Notes under the pieces: generated by a model | Database searches by the model: none | What the model saw: only the letters and a program-made list of their open reading frames with translations | Told to the model about the DNA's origin: nothing | Shown: in pieces, positions 7,568 to 15,848 of the stretch | Position numbering within the stretch: the stretch's first letter is position 1 | How the letters are laid out: each line of letters starts with the position of its first letter | Position numbers and translations under genes: made by a program | Origin: an uncultured Pelagibacteraceae bacterium | GTDB lineage: Bacteria > Pseudomonadota > Alphaproteobacteria > Pelagibacterales > Pelagibacteraceae | Reading direction: 5' to 3' | Assembly (NCBI GenBank): GCA_902524955.1 | Contig: CABZEY010000009.1 | Span: 1 to 45,263, forward strand | DNA length: 45,263 bases

Positions 7568-8413
7568 TTATTTTTTTCGCTCTATTCTAAGGTATTTTTC
7601 ATAATTTAATAAAGAAAGAGTATCTTTAGCTTTATTTTTAAATTTTGGTATTCTATTTTTTTTAATCAAATCCAAAGTTTGTTTAGTTGCATCAATATAA
7701 CCATCTAAAATTTGTTGCGAAAATAATGCTAATTTAAATTTATTTTTAATAACATCTTTTAAATGAAACTTAACATTTTGTGTTATGTTCAACATGAGCG
7801 GGATTCCTTTAACATGATCTTTTATTATTTTGAGTTGTTTTTGAGTATTAAGACCAGTCATAAAAACTGCGTCAGCACCCATTTTTTTATATTCTAAACA
7901 TCTTTTTAAAGTTTCATTCATGGATCCTAAAGTAAGCGCGTCTGTTCTTGCAATCACTAAAATATTTTTGTTTTCTTTTGCAGCTTGTATTGCTGTATAT
8001 AATCTTTCCTTTGCTTCTTTTAAATTCAACAATAAGACTTGATCTGTAAGTGCGCATTTTTTTGGAAAAATTTGATCTTCTAAAACTAATGCAGATGCTC
8101 CTGCATTTTCTAAATCTTTGACAGTTCTGTAAACATTTGCTGGTCCTCCAAATCCAGTATCTGCATCAACAATAACTGGAAGTTTAGTTTGATTACAAAT
8201 AGAGTATGTAGCGTCAACTAATTCTTTTTGAGTGATTAAACTTGCATCAGGATAACCCAAGATTGCCGAAGACAATGCAAAACCACCAATGAACGAAATT
8301 TTAAAACCTTTACTTTCAATTAATTTGGCTGAGAGAGGGTCATGACATGTTGGAAGATAATAGCATTTATTATCATTTAAAAACTTTTTTAATTGATGAG
8401 TTTTTTTATTCAT
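7568..8413 (-). CDS. Isocitrate lyase/PEP mutase superfamily lyase
   Basis: A 281-residue TIM-barrel enzyme. DADTGFGGP holds the Mg-binding aspartates, EDQIFPKKC carries the flexible catalytic loop, and VIARTDAL follows. Relatives cleave 2-methylisocitrate, 2,3-dimethylmalate or oxaloacetate, or rearrange phosphonates. The loop here reads KKCALTD rather than the KKCGH/KRCGH of (methyl)isocitrate lyases: the Cys is kept, while Gly and His are changed. PrpB activity should therefore not be assumed. The start overlaps iclR by 8 bp. Neighbouring MmgE/PrpD genes make a C-C lyase acting on a hydroxy-di/tricarboxylate attractive, by inference. Confidence 0.82.
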   Translation of the reverse strand: MNKKTHQLKKFLNDNKCYYLPTCHDPLSAKLIESKGFKISFIGGFALSSAILGYPDASLITQKELVDATYSICNQTKLPVIVDADTGFGGPANVYRTVKDLENAGASALVLEDQIFPKKCALTDQVLLLNLKEAKERLYTAIQAAKENKNILVIARTDALTLGSMNETLKRCLEYKKMGADAVFMTGLNTQKQLKIIKDHVKGIPLMLNITQNVKFHLKDVIKNKFKLALFSQQILDGYIDATKQTLDLIKKNRIPKFKNKAKDTLSLLNYEKYLRIERKK

Positions 8414-9083
8414 TTGATAATAATGACCTTAGTTGATTACTGAAGCTTGACAATGTTTTATAATACTTAGGCACAGTTTTGTTTGTAAAAAACTGTTTCC
8501 AACCCGATACACTTACTGTTGCTTTAAATAAATTTTTATTATCAAAAGCTGGAATAGCTACACTTGCAATGTTATCAAGTCTTTCTCCAGCAGTATAAAT
8601 ATAACCTTTTTTTTCAATTTCTTTTTTTAATTCTAAATTTTTATCCGTATACGCTAACAAAACTTTTCCTGTAGCAGAGTTTAATTCAAATGTAGTCCCT
8701 TCAACAACATAATGATTTAGTTCTGACTTTGAATTTACTCTGTACAAACAAACCTTTTTTTTACCTGCTCGAACCCAATATCCCGCCGATTGACCAGTAA
8801 CTTCACAAATTTGATTTAAAATATCTCGAATTTCTGTACCAATTTTAAAATTTGAATTATAAATTGATCCTAACTTCCAGCTACCTGGACCAAGACGATA
8901 ACTTCCATTAATTTCATTTTTTATTAAAAAATTATGTTTAATAAGCGAGTTACAAATTCTTAATATTGTTGATTTATTTAATCGTGTGATTGCCGTTAAT
9001 TCTTTTAATGAAATACTTTTATTTCCATCCCCAAAAGAATTTAAAATTTGAAACGCTTTATCTAAGACTTTGATCGAACTCAT
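8406..9083 (-). CDS. IclR family transcriptional regulator
   Basis: The N-terminal winged helix-turn-helix spans residues ~5-60 (KAFQILNSF, then LKELTAITRLNKSTILRICNSL). The C-terminal IclR effector domain follows (TGQSAGYWVRAG, GTTFELNSATGKVLLAY, SVAIPAFD). IclR proteins bind short palindromes and respond to small organic acids. A 19-bp palindrome lies two bases upstream of its start codon, implying autoregulation. Similar sites occur at two other MmgE/PrpD-linked divergent promoters in the window. It is first in an operon with the lyase and AbrB genes and divergent from an MmgE/PrpD gene. Confidence 0.92.
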   Translation of the reverse strand: MSSIKVLDKAFQILNSFGDGNKSISLKELTAITRLNKSTILRICNSLIKHNFLIKNEINGSYRLGPGSWKLGSIYNSNFKIGTEIRDILNQICEVTGQSAGYWVRAGKKKVCLYRVNSKSELNHYVVEGTTFELNSATGKVLLAYTDKNLELKKEIEKKGYIYTAGERLDNIASVAIPAFDNKNLFKATVSVSGWKQFFTNKTVPKYYKTLSSFSNQLRSLLSNE

Positions 9084-9085
9084 AA

Positions 9086-9112
9086 TGTTTTACAATGTGA
9101 AACAACATTTTA
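9086..9112. promoter_or_regulatory. Operator A: IclR-type palindrome at iclR/MmgE promoters
   Basis: TGTTTTACA-A-TGTGAAACA (9086-9104) is an inverted repeat with 8 of 9 arm positions matching. It is followed by ACATTTTA, which on the minus strand reads TAAAAT and would be a good -10 box for iclR at 9107-9112. The spacing from operator to start codon suggests direct repression of iclR. The plus-strand gene has TTGACA at 9127-9132 and AGGGGAAA before its ATG. The sequence recurs at 41068-41094 and, less exactly, at 18017-18035. Confidence 0.7.
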
Positions 9113-9184
9113 TATTATAAAATTTATTGACAATCCATATTTTTTTTTGCAAAACTATCTCTTAAATCTTACAGGGGAAATAAA

Positions 9185-10609
9185 ATGGGAAAAGCTTACA
9201 CACCTAATATTAAGTCAGATAAGGGAAAAAATTTAACTAAATACGTTGCAGAGTTTGTAAAAAAAAATAAATTTAACAAAATTCCAAAAAATGTTGTTGA
9301 GTTAGCAAAAAAACACATTTTAGATGGTTTCGGATTAGCGTTGTCCGGTTCTGTTGCAAGAACTGGAGATTATCTTTTTAAACATATTAAACAAAATTCT
9401 GCAAAGGGCAGAGCGACTGTAATAGGTTCAAAAATGAAAGTTACATCTAGATTTGCAGCCCTTGCAAACGGAGTTGGTATTCATTCAGATGATTACGATG
9501 ACACGCAGCTTGCGGTTCAAAAGGACAGAGTTTATGGATTACTAACTCACCCTACCGCACCTTGCTTGCCTAGTGCATTTGCAGAGGGCGAATTAAAAAA
9601 AATTAACGGTAAAGATTTTTTAAACGCATATTTAATCGGCGTAGATGTTGAATGTAAAGTTTCAGAAGCAATGTCTCCAAGACACTATCAGCATGGATTT
9701 CATTCTACAGCAACATGTGGAACTTTAGCTTCTGCTGCAGCAGCCGCTAAAATTAGAGGTTATAATGTAGATCAGATTCAAAGATCACTTGCAATTGCAG
9801 CATCTTTAAGTGCAGGACTTAGAGAAAATTTTGGAACCATGACAAAACCACTTCATGCAGGTAGAGCAGCAGAAAGTGGTGTCGTAGCTTGTGATCTTGT
9901 AGGTTATGGTTGGTCAGCTACCGATAAAATTTTAGAATCACCAAGAGGCTTTTTTCAAGCACATGGAGGTGGTTATAATTTAAATTCTATTAAAGGACAA
10001 TTGGGAAGACCATGGACTTTTTCAAAGCCTGGTATTTCTATCAAACCTCATCCATGTGGATCTTTAACTCATCCTGGTATGACCAAAATGCTTGAGTTGA
10101 TTTTAAAGCATAACATTAAGCCTCAAGATGTCATAAAAGTTGATGTTGGAACTAATCACAATATGCAAAATGCTCTAATTCATCATAGGCCAACAAATGA
10201 ATTTCAAGCAAAGTTCAGTATGGAATATTCAATGGCAATTTTATTAGTTCAAAGAAGAGCTTATATACCTGAATATCAAGACAAAAGAATTAATAAGCCT
10301 GATGTTCAAAAGATGTTAAGAAAAATTAATTTCTATAAAAATAAAGTTGCTGAGGCTGCTGGCTACGATAAAATGACAACTATCATCGATATCCATCTTA
10401 AAAATGGAAAGAAAATATCTGGACGAGGTGATTTTGGTAAAGGAAGTCCAATGATTCCTATGACATATGATGAAGTTGCAGATAAATTTTTAGGTTGTTG
10501 TGAATTTGCTAAATGGTCTAGTAAAAAATCTAAAGCCCTGATCGAAACAGTTAGGCACTTAGAAAAAGTTAAAGATATTAGAAAATTAAGCAGTTTACTA
10601 TCTAAGTAG
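9185..10609 (+). CDS. MmgE/PrpD family protein (copy 1)
   Basis: A 474-residue member of the family whose characterised members include 2-methylcitrate dehydratase (PrpD), cis-aconitate decarboxylase and iminodisuccinate epimerase. The family active-site region is seen as GVGIHSDDYDDTQ, and the second conserved block as KPLHAGRAAESG. A probable SD (AGGGGAAA) precedes the ATG at 9185. It is transcribed divergently from iclR across a shared palindromic operator and followed after 6 bp by a D-2-hydroxyacid dehydrogenase, so the two probably form one unit. The exact reaction cannot be told from sequence alone. Confidence 0.88.
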   Translation: MGKAYTPNIKSDKGKNLTKYVAEFVKKNKFNKIPKNVVELAKKHILDGFGLALSGSVARTGDYLFKHIKQNSAKGRATVIGSKMKVTSRFAALANGVGIHSDDYDDTQLAVQKDRVYGLLTHPTAPCLPSAFAEGELKKINGKDFLNAYLIGVDVECKVSEAMSPRHYQHGFHSTATCGTLASAAAAAKIRGYNVDQIQRSLAIAASLSAGLRENFGTMTKPLHAGRAAESGVVACDLVGYGWSATDKILESPRGFFQAHGGGYNLNSIKGQLGRPWTFSKPGISIKPHPCGSLTHPGMTKMLELILKHNIKPQDVIKVDVGTNHNMQNALIHHRPTNEFQAKFSMEYSMAILLVQRRAYIPEYQDKRINKPDVQKMLRKINFYKNKVAEAAGYDKMTTIIDIHLKNGKKISGRGDFGKGSPMIPMTYDEVADKFLGCCEFAKWSSKKSKALIETVRHLEKVKDIRKLSSLLSK

Positions 10610-10615
10610 TTTTCT

Positions 10616-11563
10616 ATGAAAGTAGCTATACTCGATGATTACCAAGGTGTAGCTGAACAGCTAGTTGATTGGTCAAAATTCAAAAATAGTTGTGAAATAA
10701 AAATTTTTAACCAACCTTTTGAAAACGAGGACCACGCTATAGAAAATCTTAAGAGTTTTGATGCTCTCCTAATAATGAGAGAAAGAACTCCAATGACAAA
10801 AAAGCTGATGGATGGTTGCCCAAATTTAAAGTTTATTGCTACAAGTGGAATGAGAAATTTAGGCATTGATTTGGAACATGCTAAATCAAAAGGAATTATA
10901 GTTTCTGGATCAGAGGGTAATAAAAATCCTACAGCAGAATTAACCTGGGCTTTAATTTTGGGTCTTGCAAGGAATATAAAACAAGAGTCTGAAAATATGT
11001 ATCAAGGCTATTGGCAGACAACTATTGGATTTGAACTTAAAGGAAAAACTCTAGGCATCATGGGTTTAGGAAAACTTGGTAGTATGGTTGCGAAAGTAGG
11101 AAAAGCTTTTGGAATGGAGGTTATAGCTTGGAGTGAAAATTTAAAAATGGCAGATGCAGAAAAACATGGTGTCATGGCAGTAACTAAAGAGGAGTTATTC
11201 GAAAAATCAGATTTTTTGACGATACATTATCTTTTAAGTGATCGTAGTAGAAATTTAGTAAAATATGATGATATTTCTAAAATGAAAAAAACCGCTTTTA
11301 TAATCAATACTTCAAGAGGACCAATTATAAATGAAGATGATCTTATAAAAGCATTACAAGATGAAATTATTGCAGGTGCTGGTCTGGATGTTTATGCAAT
11401 AGAACCATTACCAGAAAATCATAAATTACGATTTTTACCAAATGTTTTGTTAACCCCTCATATTGGATATGTAACATTGGACAATTATGCCAAGTGGTAC
11501 AACCAAATGGCAGAAGGTTTGCAAGCTTTTTTAGATGGTCAACCTTTAAGAGTTTTGAATTAA
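10616..11563 (+). CDS. D-isomer-specific 2-hydroxyacid dehydrogenase
   Basis: NAD(P)-dependent oxidoreductase of D-2-hydroxyacids (315 aa). The dinucleotide motif is GIMGLGKLGSMVAK. The catalytic Arg is in INTSRGPIINE, the Glu in YAIEPLPE and the His in LTPHIGY. Paired with the upstream MmgE/PrpD gene, it may oxidise or reduce a hydroxyacid of the same pathway (inference). Its last 188 bp are repeated, about 90% identical, as an isolated fragment at 15650-15834, beyond the MscS and polysaccharide lyase genes. This suggests the gene's 3' end was an integration or recombination point. Confidence 0.92.
   Translation: MKVAILDDYQGVAEQLVDWSKFKNSCEIKIFNQPFENEDHAIENLKSFDALLIMRERTPMTKKLMDGCPNLKFIATSGMRNLGIDLEHAKSKGIIVSGSEGNKNPTAELTWALILGLARNIKQESENMYQGYWQTTIGFELKGKTLGIMGLGKLGSMVAKVGKAFGMEVIAWSENLKMADAEKHGVMAVTKEELFEKSDFLTIHYLLSDRSRNLVKYDDISKMKKTAFIINTSRGPIINEDDLIKALQDEIIAGAGLDVYAIEPLPENHKLRFLPNVLLTPHIGYVTLDNYAKWYNQMAEGLQAFLDGQPLRVLN
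11376..11563 (+). repeat. 3' end of the dehydrogenase gene, repeated at 15650-15834
   Basis: This segment, starting GTGCTGGTCTGGATG, aligns without gaps until the final codons with 15650-15834 in direct orientation. I count about 18 differences in 185 positions, mostly synonymous. The two copies bracket about 4.1 kb. The geometry (complete gene at left, 3' fragment at right) is what results when an element carrying a homologous 3' end integrates at a gene. Confidence 0.85.
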
Positions 11564-11610
11564 AAAAAATTGTAATATATTTGTAAAATTATTTATGATA
11601 ATTTTAATCA

Positions 11611-14346
11611 ATGAGTTTTACAAGATTATCACGTTTTCTGTTAGCAATAATTTTGATATTTTTCTCTGTATTGGGAATTGTCAAACAATCTGATGATTTT
11701 GAAATTTTAAAGTCTTTACCTCAGTTATCATTTAAACCAGAATTTAAAATCGCAGTAGTTATTAATAAAAAGTCAGAGGAAGACGTTATGGCTCTTCAGG
11801 GTATAAAAGATCAACTATACGAAACTAACAAGAAAAATAAAAATTTTAAAATTGGCCTGGATATTTACCAATCCAAAGAAGATCAAGAAGATGCCGATGA
11901 TCTTTCTCTTGAAATTGGGAATTCTGGTAAATATGTTTCTGTAGTTGGTCACTCAGGATATCGTAATTCAAAAACATCTGCAGATAATTATTTAGTTACA
12001 AAAACACCTTTTATATCAATACAAGAAAAACATTTTAACCTTACACAATTTAATCCTTGGGCTCATAGACTAATTTATAACGAAGAATTATTATCAGATT
12101 TTATTACTGCTTTTTTAAAAAAACTTGGAGATATCGAAAATTTTTATGTTGTGACTGATGGATCTGGACTTAGTCCAGCCTTTGCAAATTTTATTAATCA
12201 AAAAATTCCTAATAGAGTACTGTTAGAAGGTGACGTTAAATCATCATTAAGCAAGATTATAAAAACAAATACTTCAGCAATTTTGTTATCTGGAAGCAAT
12301 AAATTTAATACAGAAATGGCAAATCAACTAATCAAGTATGACACTAAAATTCTAGCAATTGAGGATTTCATTCCCCAAGTACAAAAAATATTAAAAACTA
12401 GTGAACCTGTTGCTACATTTTATGTGTTTAGTCCATTTGCTTTTGATTTAGCTAATCAGAAAGCGAGATTACAATATCAGTCATTTTTAAAAAATAACAA
12501 AAAACCGCCAACGTGGGGTTATTTTTATGGTCGAGCAGCTATAGAAGTCATATCAAATGGTTTGAATAATAAGATTAATGAAATCCTATCTATAGATAAG
12601 AATAAGAGAGTTAGTTTTGCAAGGGAAAAAATTTTAGAAAAATGGTCAAATGCAATATCAATTTCATCCTCTATAAAGACATCAATTGGTCCTATATATT
12701 TTGATCCTGATGGAAATGCTTTTACATCAATTTTCACATTGACGAACGAAGCTGATTACTTGACCGTATCAAGTGAACAGGTTTTAATTAATTCAGATAC
12801 GGGTTTGTTATCACCTGTTGATGTTATTTTTGTCAATACTGATATTATCGAAGTACTAAAAGTCGATGATGATCTTGACCGGTCTAAAGTCAATATCTCT
12901 ATTGATTTTGCAACAAAGTCTAAAGCAGAAATTTTTGATGAAATAAAAGTTGGAAATGTTTTAATAGAAAACAAGAAAAAAAATTTCAAGTTCAGCCAGG
13001 CCAATGGCTGGAGCACTTTAGCTGGTGAAGTTGAGATTGATGCAAAAAGGATATCAGGTGCAACTGATGAAAAGTCTGGCATGGATAAATTGCAAATTGA
13101 TATCAGACATTCTTTTATGGATGTAGACGAGTTAGTTTTGGTCCCAAGCAAACTTCCAAATCCATCAAGAATGATTAGATCAGGCAAAGACGCAAAGTTG
13201 CTAGAAACTAGCCAAAAGTCTCACAATTTTTTAGTAATTACGGGTTTTTCATCCAAATCCCAGGGCTTTGATAAAAGACAATTTTCACAGTTAGGATTTG
13301 TTTTTAATATTTCTCCTGAATGGAGATCGGCTACCGAAAATTCATCAAAAATTCTAATCCTTTTTTCTTTTATGATCGGAATAATTCTTTCGGGTTCATC
13401 AATATTTTTTGGGGTATTAGTAAAAGGAAGAAATTATCTTGGTGAAAAATCCGCAACGATTGGAACTTTATTACTACTCACAAATTTATTATTAGCAAAA
13501 TTTATTTTTTTTGCAGGGTGGATACATTTTGATACAGATTTTTCTACGGTAGTTGTCGATAAAACCATTAATGCAGGTATAGTTTTTGCATTAGGTAATA
13601 TATTAATTGAAAATTTAAATAAATATTTCAGAAAAATTGAGATTGAAACTAAACTACCAGTTCCTGGAATTGTAAAAACTTCATCAAATATAGGTATTTC
13701 GTTATTAATAATTTCAGCAGTAGTTTTTGTGATTTTAGAAGTAAATCTTACACAGGTTTTGGCGACTTCTGGTATTATTGTTTTTATTTTAGGTTTTGCA
13801 TTGCAAACTTTAATTTTAGATTTTTTTGCTGGCTTGATGATAAATGTTGAGAAACCATTTAAAATTGGTGATTGGATTGAAATTAGAGCCTCACGAGCTG
13901 CAACCGCAGCTGTTATATATGGTAAAGTAACAAACACAAATTGGAGATCAGCGACAATTCTTACTCGAGATGGAAATGAAGTAACGATACCTAATAGCGT
14001 TGTTTCAACTCAGTCGATTACCAACTTTTCCTCTCCATCACCCATTACAAGAATTACTGTAAAATTTACTGTAGAAACTTTTGATAGCAAAGATTTAGAA
14101 AAACTAATTTCTGAATTAAAACAAAAACCTGATGATAATATTATTCTTAAAGAAAAAGGATCTAAAATAATTACCAATGAAGTTTTGAGCTCTGGTATAC
14201 AAGTAGAAGCGCAAATGTGGTTTAATATTAATAATCATTCAGATGATGCAGCTTATACAGCGGTAACAAATTTTGTGACAGAAAGCATGAAAGCTTGCAA
14301 TTTAAACTTTGCAGTGCCAATTTATAAATACCAAAATTTAAATTAA
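11611..14346 (+). CDS. MscS channel fused to a periplasmic-binding-protein-like domain
   Basis: A 911-residue inner-membrane protein. Residues ~8-25 form a signal anchor. Residues ~44-345 look like a type 1 periplasmic binding fold (FKIAVVINKKSEED, then VSVVGHSGYRNS, FYVVTDGSG, ILAIEDFIP, GYFYGRAAIEVIS), as in branched-chain amino acid receptors. Residues ~350-575 are beta-rich and unassigned. Helices follow at ~578-602 and ~613-635. The last ~260 residues are an MscS unit, with pore helix and hinge GIIVFILGFALQTLILDFFAG, then INVEKPFKIGDWIEI and VTIPNSVV. The likely role is a channel gated or tuned by a bound solute as well as tension (inference). It lies inside the segment bounded by the dehydrogenase repeat, with no co-transcribed partner. 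Confidence 0.85.
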   Translation: MSFTRLSRFLLAIILIFFSVLGIVKQSDDFEILKSLPQLSFKPEFKIAVVINKKSEEDVMALQGIKDQLYETNKKNKNFKIGLDIYQSKEDQEDADDLSLEIGNSGKYVSVVGHSGYRNSKTSADNYLVTKTPFISIQEKHFNLTQFNPWAHRLIYNEELLSDFITAFLKKLGDIENFYVVTDGSGLSPAFANFINQKIPNRVLLEGDVKSSLSKIIKTNTSAILLSGSNKFNTEMANQLIKYDTKILAIEDFIPQVQKILKTSEPVATFYVFSPFAFDLANQKARLQYQSFLKNNKKPPTWGYFYGRAAIEVISNGLNNKINEILSIDKNKRVSFAREKILEKWSNAISISSSIKTSIGPIYFDPDGNAFTSIFTLTNEADYLTVSSEQVLINSDTGLLSPVDVIFVNTDIIEVLKVDDDLDRSKVNISIDFATKSKAEIFDEIKVGNVLIENKKKNFKFSQANGWSTLAGEVEIDAKRISGATDEKSGMDKLQIDIRHSFMDVDELVLVPSKLPNPSRMIRSGKDAKLLETSQKSHNFLVITGFSSKSQGFDKRQFSQLGFVFNISPEWRSATENSSKILILFSFMIGIILSGSSIFFGVLVKGRNYLGEKSATIGTLLLLTNLLLAKFIFFAGWIHFDTDFSTVVVDKTINAGIVFALGNILIENLNKYFRKIEIETKLPVPGIVKTSSNIGISLLIISAVVFVILEVNLTQVLATSGIIVFILGFALQTLILDFFAGLMINVEKPFKIGDWIEIRASRAATAAVIYGKVTNTNWRSATILTRDGNEVTIPNSVVSTQSITNFSSPSPITRITVKFTVETFDSKDLEKLISELKQKPDDNIILKEKGSKIITNEVLSSGIQVEAQMWFNINNHSDDAAYTAVTNFVTESMKACNLNFAVPIYKYQNLN

Positions 14347-14615
14347 TTATGAGATTATTACTTTATATTCAACTAATGTCTTAAAAGATTAATATTTATT
14401 TGATAAAACAAAATGCTGACAAGATATTTGCTAATAGTGGATAAACACATGTCAGCCTAGCTTATATGAAATCAAGCTGCGGGCTTAAGAGGCCTTGGCT
14501 TTGTGTCAAGCTCATCTTGATCCCAGGGAACAAATTTAAAGTTTAATAAAAATTTCATATGACAGTGACGTAAATAAACATTATTAAGATTACATATAAA
14601 GTTTATGAATCTTTT
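14347..14615. other. Intergenic segment with an unexplained structured, GC-richer core
   Basis: No ORF is convincing here. Positions ~14413-14530 are visibly less AT-rich than their surroundings. They contain GCTGACA/TGTCAGC inverted repeats (14414-14420 and 14450-14456), ATCAAG (14471-14476) pairing with CTTGAT (14516-14521), and nested short pairings between. On the minus strand the GCTGACA hairpin is followed by ATTTTGTTTT, so a minus-strand RNA ending there is possible. I could not match it to tRNA, tmRNA, SRP RNA or a riboswitch I know. It may be a small RNA or decayed sequence in the inserted block. Confidence 0.4.
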
Positions 14616-15524
14616 ATGAAAATTTTTTTTATACTTTTATTTGGTTTCATGTGTAGCAATCATACCTTTGCTAAAACAAAATTTTCTGAAGTAGAAAAAG
14701 CTTTAAAAGAAGATGGATATGGAAAGGCAATTCCAAAAAGTTTTCATATTTTAAATTCACCTAAAGCAGTCAATCCTGTGTCTGTAAGTGATTTTTCAAT
14801 TGTTGGAAAAAAATCAATTAGATTTGAGTCTAATAATGGCGAATGTGGAAAGGAACCAAATTGGAATGATTGTACAAATGATAGAGAGCGTACAGAGTTA
14901 TATTATCACAAAAAACTTTGGAAAAAAGAACGTTGGTATCGATTTTATATATATTTTCCAAAAGACTATAATTCTGTAGCACCTGCAAAAATGTCATTAA
15001 TACAATGGAAAAGACATAATCCATCAAAAGTATTAGTGATGTTTCAGCATATGCACGCTGGATTAACTTTTAATAGAAATGGAGATTCTTTTAAAAACTC
15101 ATACATCGTACTAAAGCGTAATGAAGAATTAATAGGAAATTGGACAGAAATTATTTTTAATACGAATTGGCATCCAAAATCGGAAAAAGGTTTTATGAAA
15201 GTTTGGATTGATGGAAAATTAAAAATAGATTTTAAAGGTATCTCTAATACTAAAAGGGGGACAGAATTAAGTTTAAGATATGGTTTGTATTCTTCTTTTA
15301 TTTCTCGATATAAATCTGCATTTGAAACACAAACTATGCCTCAAAGGATTATTTTTTTTGACGGAGTTAAAGAGGAGAATAGTTGTGAAAAACTCGTAGG
15401 ATCAGATCAATGTCAAAAACTAGTATCCCAAACAGTAAATGAATATGAATTTTTTAGATATAGTGGAGCTAAAAAACTTGAAATAAATGCAATAAGGAGA
15501 TTTCCAAGTAGCATTTTAGAATAG
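14616..15524 (+). CDS. Secreted polysaccharide lyase (heparin-lyase-like fold)
   Basis: A 302-residue protein with a signal peptide (IFFILLFGFMCSNHTFA). The mature part has the jelly-roll lyase pattern of the PF14099-type family: NDRERTELYYH, then WYRFYIYFPKDYN, MSLIQWKRH, WTEIIFNTNWHP and GFMKVWIDGKL near the end. Beta-elimination of uronic-acid-containing glycans in the periplasm or outside is expected for the fold; the glycan is unknown. An exported glycan-degrading enzyme is unusual for a streamlined oligotroph. Together with its position between the dehydrogenase repeats, this points to acquired DNA. No transporter for oligosaccharides is adjacent. Confidence 0.75.
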   Translation: MKIFFILLFGFMCSNHTFAKTKFSEVEKALKEDGYGKAIPKSFHILNSPKAVNPVSVSDFSIVGKKSIRFESNNGECGKEPNWNDCTNDRERTELYYHKKLWKKERWYRFYIYFPKDYNSVAPAKMSLIQWKRHNPSKVLVMFQHMHAGLTFNRNGDSFKNSYIVLKRNEELIGNWTEIIFNTNWHPKSEKGFMKVWIDGKLKIDFKGISNTKRGTELSLRYGLYSSFISRYKSAFETQTMPQRIIFFDGVKEENSCEKLVGSDQCQKLVSQTVNEYEFFRYSGAKKLEINAIRRFPSSILE

Positions 15525-15649
15525 CTGGAATAATTACCAAATTATTTATTTCTACCCAGTTATTTAAGTATTCAACCAAAATCATCACACCCTCAATGCA
15601 TTGTCATACTTAAGGTTTATAAATAGACTTAATTTCTTATCACAAACAA

Positions 15650-15834
15650 GTGCTGGTCTTGATGTTTATGCAATAGAACCATTACCAGAAAATCATAAAT
15701 TAAGATTTTTACCAAACGTTTTGTTAACCCCTCATATAGGATATGTAACATTAGACAATTATGTAAAGTGGTACAATCAAATGGCAGAAGATTTACAAGC
15801 TTTTATAGATGGAAAGCCCATTAGAATTTTGTAA
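15650..15834 (+). pseudogene. 3' fragment of the D-2-hydroxyacid dehydrogenase gene
   Basis: It encodes the last ~61 residues of the dehydrogenase at 10616-11563, from GLDVYAIEPLPENHK, with the catalytic His block LTPHIGYVT, to a stop at 15832-15834. The frame extends upstream to about 15601 with no homology, and only a TTG could start it, so it lacks the nucleotide-binding core and most of the catalytic domain. Differences from the intact copy are mainly silent, so the fragment diverged under selection (in a donor genome) rather than decaying in place. The remaining DNA between 15525 and 15649 shows nothing else I recognise. Confidence 0.85.
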
Positions 15835-15848
15835 GTCAATTTAAAATT

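Noticed and set aside
12756-13937. Minus-strand frames of 143 and 167 aa opposite the MscS fusion
   Set aside because: They are antisense to a continuous 911-aa coding frame with clear domains. Their residue composition (Ser, Ile, Lys, Thr runs) is that of a shadow frame.
11611-14346. A pentameric ligand-gated channel transmembrane domain in the MscS fusion
   Set aside because: The helix that looked M3-like is better explained as MscS TM1 (FALGNILIENLNKYF leading into the usual TM2-TM3), so only the ectodomain resemblance is left as an open question.
14413-14531. tRNA, tmRNA, SRP RNA or 6S RNA in the MscS-lyase gap
   Set aside because: No acceptor stem with a T-arm, no SRP GGAA-type tetraloop helix and no long 6S-like closing stem could be constructed. 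It is kept only as an unidentified structured segment.
15601-15834. A functional 77-aa gene
   Set aside because: It starts only at TTG, lacks a ribosome-binding site, and is entirely accounted for by the tail of the dehydrogenase gene plus non-homologous upstream codons.
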